Source: an uncultured Chitinophagaceae bacterium (GTDB lineage: Bacteria; Bacteroidota; Bacteroidia; Chitinophagales; Chitinophagaceae). Taken from it: 27,944 nt of DNA. This document shows, in pieces, positions 7,174 through 14,643 of this stretch (position 1 is its first letter; the number at the start of each line of letters is the position of its first letter). The stretch lies in NCBI GenBank assembly GCA_937919945.1, contig CALESY010000122.1:1-27944 (forward strand), read 5' to 3'. Under the pieces are notes generated by a model. The model worked only from the letters and a program-made list of their open reading frames with translations. It did no database searches and had not been told where the DNA came from. Made by a program: the position numbers and the translations under genes.

Positions 7174-9618
7174 TTAAGCATTACCTGTTAAAGCGCGGCG
7201 TTTTTCATCTTCCGCACCGCCTTTGCGCCGTTGTACGGGCGCAACTGTTCGCTTACCGAACCTGTACGTCACTGTCAGGCTCAACTGTCTTGTTTCACGC
7301 TGTGCTGTAAAGCGTTCATTATAGTCTGTATAAGTAGATGTGGCACGCGGATAACTGCGCCAGAATATATCAGAGCAATTCAACCGAATGGTCAATCGTT
7401 TATCAAATAAATGTTTCTGTACACCCGCGCTCAACGACCACAATGGATGGATGAGCATATAACCATGTATTTGCTCGGATTGATAGAAAAACGTCAACTC
7501 GCCCGACCAGTTTTTTGGAAGCAAAAAGCTATTAGTTGAATACACATCGAATGTTAGCTGCCCGCGATTGAGCTGTGAGTTGGCAACATTTCCCTGAAAA
7601 CGGCTGTAGTAGATATTGGTATTGGTAACGTTCGTCCACCATTTGAAAAACTGAAACTGGTAAGAGCCACTGAGTGCAGTGAAATATTGTTTGCTAAGAT
7701 TTTTATGCATTTGTACTGTTACCCGCTTTTGAGTAGTATCATCACTGGGTTGAATAACTTCCGTTATAGGCTGGTCCAGTATGCTGTAGTTCAATGATGT
7801 TACAAAACGTTGTTTGTACGTATGCGACACTTCGGCTACATATATCAACTCCGGCATCAAGAATGGATATCCTGTTTTATATGTACTGGGGTCCAGATAA
7901 TATTTAAAGGGGTTCAGTTGTTCATAATTAGGCCTTGTAATGCGGCGACTGAGTGTAAGCCCTATATCATGTTTATCGTTTACATGCCTTTGTACTGCAA
8001 TGCTTGGAAAGAGCTGTGCATAATTACGATCAAAACTCTGTGCATATATTTTTTGTTCGCCCGTAGCTAAGGTTTGCTCAAGACGTAAGCCTACCTGTGT
8101 ACTCCATTTCTCCCAGTCTTTTGCGCTGTTTACATATACAGCGTTGATGTTTTCGTTGTAAATGAAGTGGTTGCTCTTGGTTGTATCGAATATATTACCC
8201 CCATTGCTACGATCAAAGAATTTAACATCATTATCTTGTGATACATAACTCCATTTAGCACCCGCTTCTAATCTAAGATTGTTTTGCACTGGATGCACAT
8301 AGTCTGCTTTTATGGAGCGTATGGTTGTAGTACCATTCAAATCTCCCAGCAGCAGATATTGCGGCAGATAGTCTTGCCCTTCTGTATTGATATAGCGTGT
8401 GGTAAAATTCTGGTCTCGCCCGGCGGTGAAAGTACCATAATCTGCATCTATACTCAGCTCCTTACCTGTACTATCAAATTTGTGACGCAGGTTCAGGTTA
8501 GCTGCATAGTTTTGGTTGATGTTGGTAGAACGGTTGATAGTTGTAAAATATGATTGTATTGCACGGTTCTCATTCAGTATTTTAGATTGGTTACTTCCGT
8601 TTACTTCAAACCCTGTAACATCGGCACTGATATTCAGCCCCACACTTGTTTTCTTCGATATAGTGTAATCCATACCTAATGCTCCATTATGGCTACCGAG
8701 TATATACTTGGCCATATTATCCTGATCGTATGCATTTCTGAAGACACCTTTCTCATAAAAACTCCTGTATAAAAACAAGTGGTTAAAGGCTCTTCTTTGT
8801 GCATAATTATAGCTTGCGTTCAGGTTGAACTTTTTGTTTCTGTAATTAAGGCTGAATCCGCCGCCATATTTAGGATATATACCTTGTGAATAAAAGCTAT
8901 TGACAGAACCATTCACACCAAATCGTTTATCTTTTTTTGTTTTGATGTTGATAATACCAGCTGCACCGGCTGCATCGTAGCGAGATGATGGATTGGTTAT
9001 TATTTCTATCTGCTCTACTGCACTCGATGGCATGCTTTTCAGCATATTAGCAAGGTCTGCACCACTCATTACGGTCCTTCTACCGTCTATCATTACATTA
9101 ACGCCAGCCTTGCCTTTCAGGCTTATGTTGTCATTTTGGTCAACACGTACACCCGGAGAACGTGCGATAACATCAAGGACAGATGAACCCGCATTGACAA
9201 TGCTGTTTTCTACATTCACTACCAGTTTATCCGCTTTGATTTCTATTAGTGGCTTTTGCGTACGCACCGTTACCTCTTTCAGTGTTCCTGCTTTGGCTTT
9301 CAATTTGATATTTGGGAGTGCGATATGCTCACCTATTGCCTGTATAGTATCTGAGCTATACGTTTCATATCCTGCAGCCGTTATCTTCAGTATGTACGCA
9401 CCATCAGGTATATTATCAAGCATAAAGCTTCCGTCTTCCGCAGACATATCTGCTTTTACCAGTGTTTTATTATCCGTTTTCAGTAATACTATATTGGCAG
9501 CCACAAGGGGTTTGTCATCGCTACCAGTAACTTTCCCTTTTACATCACTTGGCTTTGCCATCAACCAAAGCGGGCATATCAATATGGCAATAATGGGTAA
9601 TAATCTGTTGCAGAACAT
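7174..9618 (-). CDS. TonB-dependent-receptor-like outer-membrane beta-barrel protein (carboxypeptidase-regulatory N-domain)
   Basis: An 814-residue outer-membrane protein. In order it has a signal peptide (about 1-21), a carboxypeptidase-regulatory-like domain (about 25-110; VKGKVTGSDDKPLVAANI, DGSFMLDNIPDGAY), a plug domain (about 115-215; VLDVIARSPGV, GVNVMIDGRR, IEIITNPSSRYDAAG, GIINIKTKK) and a large C-terminal barrel ending LTVTYRFGKR. A charged tail of about 25 residues follows. It belongs to the outer-membrane-beta-barrel family related to TonB receptors; no SusD partner lies beside it and the ligand is unknown. I start at the ATG at 9618. The upstream TTG at 9639 falls inside a TACATTTG -7 box, so it should not be transcribed. 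It is divergent from a two-component system and has a repeated operator-like element upstream. Confidence 0.9.
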   Translation of the reverse strand: MFCNRLLPIIAILICPLWLMAKPSDVKGKVTGSDDKPLVAANIVLLKTDNKTLVKADMSAEDGSFMLDNIPDGAYILKITAAGYETYSSDTIQAIGEHIALPNIKLKAKAGTLKEVTVRTQKPLIEIKADKLVVNVENSIVNAGSSVLDVIARSPGVRVDQNDNISLKGKAGVNVMIDGRRTVMSGADLANMLKSMPSSAVEQIEIITNPSSRYDAAGAAGIINIKTKKDKRFGVNGSVNSFYSQGIYPKYGGGFSLNYRNKKFNLNASYNYAQRRAFNHLFLYRSFYEKGVFRNAYDQDNMAKYILGSHNGALGMDYTISKKTSVGLNISADVTGFEVNGSNQSKILNENRAIQSYFTTINRSTNINQNYAANLNLRHKFDSTGKELSIDADYGTFTAGRDQNFTTRYINTEGQDYLPQYLLLGDLNGTTTIRSIKADYVHPVQNNLRLEAGAKWSYVSQDNDVKFFDRSNGGNIFDTTKSNHFIYNENINAVYVNSAKDWEKWSTQVGLRLEQTLATGEQKIYAQSFDRNYAQLFPSIAVQRHVNDKHDIGLTLSRRITRPNYEQLNPFKYYLDPSTYKTGYPFLMPELIYVAEVSHTYKQRFVTSLNYSILDQPITEVIQPSDDTTQKRVTVQMHKNLSKQYFTALSGSYQFQFFKWWTNVTNTNIYYSRFQGNVANSQLNRGQLTFDVYSTNSFLLPKNWSGELTFFYQSEQIHGYMLIHPLWSLSAGVQKHLFDKRLTIRLNCSDIFWRSYPRATSTYTDYNERFTAQRETRQLSLTVTYRFGKRTVAPVQRRKGGAEDEKRRALTGNA

Positions 9619-9636
9619 GAGGGAATGTTTATGTTT

Positions 9637-9644
9637 CAAATGTA
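9637..9644 (-). promoter_or_regulatory. -7 box of the receptor promoter, no -33 box
   Basis: TACATTTG on the minus strand is an exact TAnnTTTG match, 18 bases before the ATG at 9618. No TTG is found 17-23 bases further upstream, which is typical of a promoter that needs an activator. Confidence 0.5.
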
Positions 9645-9667
9645 GCAGTAGCGTGCATACAGGCTTT

Positions 9668-9719
9668 CACCCATCGCGGGGGATTTGCATTTTTTAACAC
9701 CACCCCAAACGGGGGATTT
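9668..9719. promoter_or_regulatory. Direct-repeat operator candidate between receptor and sensor kinase
   Basis: Two 19-base copies of CACCC-N4-CGGGGGATTT (9668-9686 and 9701-9719), 15 of 19 positions identical, start 33 bases apart, close to three helical turns. Relative to the presumed receptor start near 9630 they centre at about -47 and -80. The neighbouring response regulator is the natural candidate binder; this is inference. Confidence 0.5.
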
Positions 9720-9786
9720 ATGTTGAAAAGCATCTTGCTCTATGAATGAAAACAATAAATGCAGTTAAAAATGTAATTTCATTGCT

Positions 9787-12735
9787 GTGAAAAAGGGTTT
9801 GAAAATCATCATAGGTATTTGCTTGCTTTGCTACACACAAATTGCATTTGCACAACGTTACCCATTCTACAACCTGAATGTAGAAAACGGCTTGATACAA
9901 TCGCAGGTCACATCTATAGCTCAAGATACCTATGGCCATTTGTGGATAGGTACACTCGGTGGCTTATCGCGCTATGATGGCAATACGTTTACCAACTTTA
10001 CTGTGCGTGATGGCATGACAGACAATACAGTGAATGCTTTAGCGACAGATAAGCATGGTAATATATGGTTGGGTACACGCAAGGGCATTTCAAAATATGA
10101 TGGTAAAAAGTTTCAGCATTTTGTTTTCAATTCCCCTGAAAACCCTGCTTCGAATGCAGTAAGCAATGTAGAGTTAGCAAGTGATGGCAGTATATGGTGT
10201 ATTGCTGGGGGCAAACTGTATACAATAAAAGACGGCAAAAGCAGCAGTTGTAACTTACCTAACAAAAATGTAAACGCAACAGCTATACTACCTGTTGATA
10301 AGCAGTTGTGGGTAGCTTGCAATAACGGCACCATCTATATGCAACAAAATAACCAATGGGATAGCATGGCTTTTAACGAGCCACAACTAAATGGCATACC
10401 TACTGCATTTTCTTTGTTCAGAGACAGTCGCAACCGCATGTGGGTAACAACCAATGGGGGGTTATACAATATTGTAGATAACAAAATAACCATTGCCAAG
10501 TTGAAAAGCACATCACTGTATGCACTACCACCCATTTTGAGTATCACCGAAGACAGGCAAAAAAATATATGGCTCGGCACGAGCAGTGGCGCATTCAGGT
10601 TAAACGACAGCAGCCTTGTGTATTGCAATAAGAAAAACGGATTGACTGACAATATCATCAACCGTATGCTGACGGATAAAGAAGGTAATGTGTGGATGGC
10701 AACTGACGGGCGGGGATTGTATCGTTTTTCGGGAGCACAATTTTCCGTATTAGACGAAACAGCAGGCTTACCCAGTGCACAAATCATGAGCATAGCCGCT
10801 AAAGGCGGTAAAGTATACCTCGGCACATTTGATGCAGGCTTGTTTGTATACGAAAACGGGCAGGTACGCACCATACCCATACCACTACAACCCATGACGG
10901 CTATTACTGCTATCTACATCAACAGCACAAATGAGATATGGCTCGGCACACGCAACCGTGGCTTATGGAAATATAATGGCAGCGGCTTCAAACAATATAC
11001 TACCCCAACAATAGCATCCAACCTTGTAACAAACATCTATAAAGACAATGAGGGAAGATTGTGGATTGGCACGGGCAATGGTGCTACTTATTACAGACAA
11101 GATAGTTTCCATAATGTCAATATCAATACAGTAGTGCAGGATATTGTTAGTATCGGCACAGACAGTATTGTATTTGCCACTACAGACGGCTTGCAGTTGT
11201 ATCATAATGATGAAACTGTAAAGCTACCAACCAATGGTGCTGCAGATAGCTCATCGCCACAATGCCTGATGACAAGAGGCAGAGAGCTATGGATAGGCAG
11301 TAGCGACAATGGTATCATCTGCTATAACATGGATAGCAAAAAAACGACGGTTATCAATAAAAACAACGGACTAAAATCTGACTTTATCTATAACATCATT
11401 GCAGACGATACGGGCAATGTATGGGTGGGTACGGGTTTCGGCATACATAAAATAAGCACATTGCGTGGCAAGTACAAAGTACAGTTTTACGGCAAGGAGC
11501 AGGGCATCACAGGCATGGAAAGCAACCATAACGCTGTCTTTAAAGCAGAAGACGGCAGTATATGGTTTGGCACCACCAACGGAGCAGTACGCTACAACCC
11601 TAAATCAAAAACGGTAACGCCTTTACCTACCAGCATTGTTTTGCAATCAGTAAAAGTATTTGGTGAAAACATCAGCGACAGCAGTTACTATACAGGTACA
11701 GATATGTGGTATAATGTACCAACCGGGCTACGCCTACCATACAAAAAGAATAATATCACATTTACCTTTCAGGCACTGACGCTGAGTGGCACAGAACAAA
11801 TCAGCTATCGCTATCGCATATCGGGGCTTGAAGCACAATGGAGTGATTGGTCTGCCATCAACACCATTACCTACTCTGCACTTCCACCGGGCAAATACAC
11901 TTTGCAGGTAGAATGTATGACTGGAGATAGTAGTGGGATAAAGAAAATGAGTTACCCGTTTGAAATCATTACACCGTTTCACAAAACAAGTTGGTTCAGA
12001 TTGGTGATATTAGCGGGATGCATACTACTGGGTGTAACGATACAATATATCGTCAACAAACGAAAACAAAACAGGCTGGCACTGCTGGAACGCCTGCGCC
12101 GCGAAGAGCAAGGAAAAGTACGCCAACGTACTGCAGAGGATTTTCATGATGAAGTAGGTAATAAACTGACGCGCATCAATGTACTGACCAACGTACTGAA
12201 AAATAAAATAGGCGAGCTTACACCCGACACCAAACGCATATTGGACCAGATACAAGACAATACAGGGCAGCTATACAGTGGTACACGCGATATACTATGG
12301 TCGCTAAAGCCTGCAAACGACAACCTGTATGAAATACTGCACCGTATCAGAGATTTTGGCGGAGAACTGTTTCAGGATACGGAAATAGATTTTGAGTTTA
12401 CAGGTACGGATGAAAAATGGAGAGATTACAGAATGCCGTTGGACAGCAGCCGCAACCTGATAATGATATTTAAAGAAGCGCTAAATAATTGCCTGAAATA
12501 TGCGGGTGCTACCAAAGTAACCCTACATGCCGAGTTGAAAGAACAGGGCATTCTGCATTTGGAACTAAGAGACAACGGCAATGGATTTGATATGGAAACC
12601 ATAAAGCGTGGCCATGGTATAGACAATATGAATACCAGAGCCAAGAGGCTAAACGGCAGGCTATATATCGATGCGAATGCAGGCAGAGGTACTGTAATCA
12701 GTCTCAGCTTCAAACTTCCCAAGCAAATGTCATAG
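9787..12735 (+). CDS. Two-component sensor histidine kinase with double beta-propeller and Y_Y_Y domain
   Basis: A 982-residue membrane sensor kinase. It has a signal peptide (about 1-22, ending IAFAQ) and 14 propeller blades with W-[IVL]-G-T-type motifs (such as LWIGTLGGLSRYDG), enough for two seven-bladed propellers. A Y_Y_Y domain follows (ISYRYRISGLEAQWSDW, LPPGKYTLQV) and then one membrane helix (about 738-757). The cytoplasmic kinase has His787 in DFHDEVGNKL and a HATPase domain with N-box KEALNNCLKYAG, DNGNGFD and GHGIDNM. Unlike hybrid HTCS proteins it has no fused receiver or AraC domain; the separate response regulator follows 81 bases later. The start is GTG, the first start after an in-frame stop, and gives a proper signal peptide. 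The periplasmic part presumably senses a ligand taken up by, or linked to, the divergent receptor. Confidence 0.93.
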   Translation: MKKGLKIIIGICLLCYTQIAFAQRYPFYNLNVENGLIQSQVTSIAQDTYGHLWIGTLGGLSRYDGNTFTNFTVRDGMTDNTVNALATDKHGNIWLGTRKGISKYDGKKFQHFVFNSPENPASNAVSNVELASDGSIWCIAGGKLYTIKDGKSSSCNLPNKNVNATAILPVDKQLWVACNNGTIYMQQNNQWDSMAFNEPQLNGIPTAFSLFRDSRNRMWVTTNGGLYNIVDNKITIAKLKSTSLYALPPILSITEDRQKNIWLGTSSGAFRLNDSSLVYCNKKNGLTDNIINRMLTDKEGNVWMATDGRGLYRFSGAQFSVLDETAGLPSAQIMSIAAKGGKVYLGTFDAGLFVYENGQVRTIPIPLQPMTAITAIYINSTNEIWLGTRNRGLWKYNGSGFKQYTTPTIASNLVTNIYKDNEGRLWIGTGNGATYYRQDSFHNVNINTVVQDIVSIGTDSIVFATTDGLQLYHNDETVKLPTNGAADSSSPQCLMTRGRELWIGSSDNGIICYNMDSKKTTVINKNNGLKSDFIYNIIADDTGNVWVGTGFGIHKISTLRGKYKVQFYGKEQGITGMESNHNAVFKAEDGSIWFGTTNGAVRYNPKSKTVTPLPTSIVLQSVKVFGENISDSSYYTGTDMWYNVPTGLRLPYKKNNITFTFQALTLSGTEQISYRYRISGLEAQWSDWSAINTITYSALPPGKYTLQVECMTGDSSGIKKMSYPFEIITPFHKTSWFRLVILAGCILLGVTIQYIVNKRKQNRLALLERLRREEQGKVRQRTAEDFHDEVGNKLTRINVLTNVLKNKIGELTPDTKRILDQIQDNTGQLYSGTRDILWSLKPANDNLYEILHRIRDFGGELFQDTEIDFEFTGTDEKWRDYRMPLDSSRNLIMIFKEALNNCLKYAGATKVTLHAELKEQGILHLELRDNGNGFDMETIKRGHGIDNMNTRAKRLNGRLYIDANAGRGTVISLSFKLPKQMS

Positions 12736-12763
12736 ACTTGTTAATATTTAAAAATAACCTGAT

Positions 12764-12787
12764 TTGGGGGAGAAGCATACCCCGCAA
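12764..12787. repeat. Interrupted inverted repeat upstream of the response regulator
   Basis: TTGGGGG (12764-12770) and CCCCGCAA (12780-12787) form an imperfect inverted repeat around a 9-base centre, 30 bases before the response-regulator ATG. It could be an operator or a weak hairpin within the operon. Confidence 0.3.
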
Positions 12788-12816
12788 TATTCAGACCTTT
12801 ATTCAAACTTCAACTA

Positions 12817-13449
12817 ATGAGTCGCGATCTTGACATTCATGTTTGTATTATAGAAGATGATGAAACCATCAGGGAGGGTTATGTATACCTGATTGGCAAC
12901 ACACCCGGTTACAAAGTCGTAGGCAGCTACCCATCATTCGAAGATGCGGCAAAAAAACTGGCTAATGATAACCCGGACGTCATACTATTAGATGTTGAAC
13001 TGCCAGGCATATCCGGCATAGACGCTTTGCCTAAAATCAAGAAATTAGCCCCAGAAGCTTACATACTTATCTTGACAGTTTACGAACAAGACATGTTGAT
13101 TTTCAGGGCTTTGGGCAATGGCGCATCAGGCTATCTGACCAAAAACACCCCTCCCGAAAAAATCATTAGCGCCATACAGGAGGTAATGGAAGGAGGTGGG
13201 CCTATGAGTGCGCATATTGCACGTATGGTTATCACTTCATTCCAGCGAAATGAAGCATCTCCCCTCACCCGTAGAGAAACCGAGATACTGGAGCAGATAG
13301 CTACTGGCAAAAGCCGCAAAAGGATAGCACAAGAACTGTTTATAGACCTGGAAACGGTCAAATCGCATATAAAAAACATATACCACAAGCTGAACGTACA
13401 CAGCAAGGCAGATGCCATCAAAACCGCCAAAGACAACAAGTTTATTTAA
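12817..13449 (+). CDS. NarL/FixJ-family response regulator (receiver + LuxR-type HTH)
   Basis: A 210-residue DNA-binding response regulator. The receiver domain (about 6-125) has the acidic pocket EDD at 13-15, phosphoacceptor Asp59 in ILLDVELPG, Thr87 and Lys109 in YLTKNTPP. The C-terminal LuxR-type helix-turn-helix (about 150-205) shows LTRRETEILEQIATGKS and ETVKSHIKNIYHKLNV. All conserved residues needed for phosphotransfer are present. It lies 81 bases downstream of the sensor kinase on the same strand and is followed by a strong terminator, so the two form a unit. Its target is probably the repeated element upstream of the divergent receptor, by analogy with other Y_Y_Y/LuxR pairs. Confidence 0.95.
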   Translation: MSRDLDIHVCIIEDDETIREGYVYLIGNTPGYKVVGSYPSFEDAAKKLANDNPDVILLDVELPGISGIDALPKIKKLAPEAYILILTVYEQDMLIFRALGNGASGYLTKNTPPEKIISAIQEVMEGGGPMSAHIARMVITSFQRNEASPLTRRETEILEQIATGKSRKRIAQELFIDLETVKSHIKNIYHKLNVHSKADAIKTAKDNKFI

Positions 13450-13460
13450 CCCCTCATAGC

Positions 13461-13486
13461 AAAGCAGCCGAATGGCTGCTTTTTTT
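13461..13486 (+). terminator. Rho-independent terminator after the response regulator
   Basis: AGCAGCC / GGCTGCT stem (13463-13469 and 13474-13480) with a 4-base loop GAAT and a run of six further Ts, 13 bases after the stop codon. Confidence 0.92.
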
Positions 13487-13511
13487 GGGCAGACAAGCAC
13501 TGTTAATATTT

Positions 13512-13547
13512 TTTGTTTTTACTTAGTAGATATTGTGCTTATTTTTG
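13512..13547 (+). promoter_or_regulatory. Probable promoter of the small membrane-protein gene
   Basis: TTTG (13512-13515) and TATTTTTG (13540-13547), an exact TAnnTTTG, with a 24-base spacer, slightly longer than usual. Transcription would begin near 13554, giving a leader of about 150 bases before the ATG at 13706. Confidence 0.45.
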
Positions 13548-13613
13548 CCTTGTGAAAAGGGGCATGGCATTAAAGCATGCATGTAGAGGATGTTCTGCAA
13601 CCATACCCCTGAT

Positions 13614-13697
13614 ATGACAACCGAAAGGTTATCAACATCATGTGCCGAAATTGTTGATTTGATTTCAGGCGAAGATTATTATATTAGAGCTAATTAA
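13614..13697 (+). CDS. Possible 27-codon small ORF in the leader of the next gene
   Basis: ATG-started ORF of 27 codons beginning MTTERLSTSC and ending GEDYYIRAN, with its stop 8 bases before the ATG at 13706. It may be a small protein, a translational leader, or chance. I see no signal peptide, no membrane segment and no family. Its support is its position between a good -7 box and the next gene. Confidence 0.25.
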   Translation: MTTERLSTSCAEIVDLISGEDYYIRAN

Positions 13698-13705
13698 GAA
13701 AGCGG

Positions 13706-14053
13706 ATGGTTCGCACTATATTGTTGGTCATTGCGGGTATTTTATCTGTCATCCTATACAGGATGCTAAGCCGTGGTGGTAAAACCTACGCTTACGACCG
13801 TACGCAGATGCTCACTTTCCTGAATGATGGTTCTGAAAACGTGATACACGAATCTACCAACGGCAGTATCATCATCACCAACAAAACTGTACTGATAGAC
13901 GGGTTGGAATATATTTACAAACCTAACGAAGACGAACCGTTGCAAGCACTGCTGGACTATGACGATAACGGATTGCGCAGTGTACGTGTATTGCTGAACG
14001 AGGGCGAAAAACAATATTTCATCAACAGAAACCCTGCCATGCGCATGGCTTAA
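13706..14053 (+). CDS. Small membrane-anchored protein of unknown function
   Basis: A 115-residue protein with one hydrophobic segment at residues 4-17 (TILLVIAGILSVIL), then a basic patch and a polar, acidic domain (LNDGSENVIHESTNGSIIITN, YKPNEDEPLQALLDYDDNG). This suggests an N-terminal anchor or an uncleaved signal with a soluble beta-rich domain. I recognise no family. The gene is isolated between two hairpin terminators with nearly the same stem, and has its own candidate promoter about 160 bases upstream. Coding is supported by length, by start and stop placement, and by a proper terminator after it. Confidence 0.6.
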   Translation: MVRTILLVIAGILSVILYRMLSRGGKTYAYDRTQMLTFLNDGSENVIHESTNGSIIITNKTVLIDGLEYIYKPNEDEPLQALLDYDDNGLRSVRVLLNEGEKQYFINRNPAMRMA

Positions 14054-14074
14054 TGGCACTAATGATATTCAAAT

Positions 14075-14101
14075 GAAAAGCAGCCTATTGGCTGCTTTTC
14101 T
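14075..14101. terminator. Bidirectional terminator between convergent genes
   Basis: GAAAAGCAGCC / GGCTGCTTTTC, an 11-base perfect stem (14075-14085 and 14090-14100) with loop TATT. Flanking A and T runs let it act for the plus-strand gene ending at 14053. It can also serve the minus-strand gene whose stop codon abuts it at 14101. Confidence 0.85.
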
Positions 14102-14643
14102 TATTCTATAAACTTCAGTTCTTTTTTCATTTGCTCTACCGTATTGTAGATGATGGGACAACTACCATAGTGAAGCAACGTACCCAAGAAACGCTCCCTG
14201 AAGCCAGGCTTATGCAGATGGGGGAAGTCTCTGCATTCCGTAAAGCGTTCCGGATATATTCTGCAACTGGTGCCAGACAGAAAGTGACACGGAATACTAT
14301 TGATAAAGCAATTACCAGCCAAACTTTCCTCAATGTATTTATCGCGTAGTGCCTCTTCCGTCATGTCCAGAAAAACAGCCAGCCTTTCTATTTCGGGTCT
14401 AGTAATGTTTACTACAAGTGTTTTGCAACAGTTACCGCACGTAGTACAGTCTATAGCTTTGTTTACATCTGCATACACACGGTGCGCCATTTCGTCGAGC
14501 ATAGCGGCATCGTGGTGGCGTAGCGAACGCATAAAATGGTCGTTTTCTTCTTCTTTGCGAGAAGCTGCATCTGCAATGGTTTGCAGATTGATTTCGTATG
14601 CTGTATCGGACAAAAGAGCAGATTGAGCTATAAAGATAGACAA
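14101..14643 (-). CDS. YkgJ/UPF0153-family cysteine-cluster (metal or Fe-S binding) protein
   Basis: A protein of up to 180 residues with the cysteine pattern of the YkgJ zinc/iron-chelating family: Cys66, Cys69, Cys72 and Cys73 (CTTCGNCC), Cys119 in IPCHFL, Cys127 in SCRIY and Cys137 in ECRDFPHL. Members are thought to hold an Fe-S cluster or a metal; their physiological role is not established. The start is uncertain. A TTG at 14643 directly follows the receptor's stop codon, and a second TTG at 14613 gives a family-like N-terminus; the first ATG comes too late. The zero-base junction suggests translation coupled to the upstream receptor gene, although no shared function is evident. Confidence 0.85.
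   Translation of the reverse strand: MSIFIAQSALLSDTAYEINLQTIADAASRKEEENDHFMRSLRHHDAAMLDEMAHRVYADVNKAIDCTTCGNCCKTLVVNITRPEIERLAVFLDMTEEALRDKYIEESLAGNCFINSIPCHFLSGTSCRIYPERFTECRDFPHLHKPGFRERFLGTLLHYGSCPIIYNTVEQMKKELKFIE

Noticed and set aside
8993..9697. 234-codon plus-strand ORF opposite the first receptor's N-terminal part
   Set aside because: It is antisense to the signal peptide, carboxypeptidase-regulatory and plug domains, which are plainly coding; the composition (Ser/Ile/Thr-rich) is that of a shadow frame.
10335..10895. 186-codon minus-strand ORF opposite the sensor kinase
   Set aside because: It is antisense to regularly spaced propeller blades; no start signal or domain.
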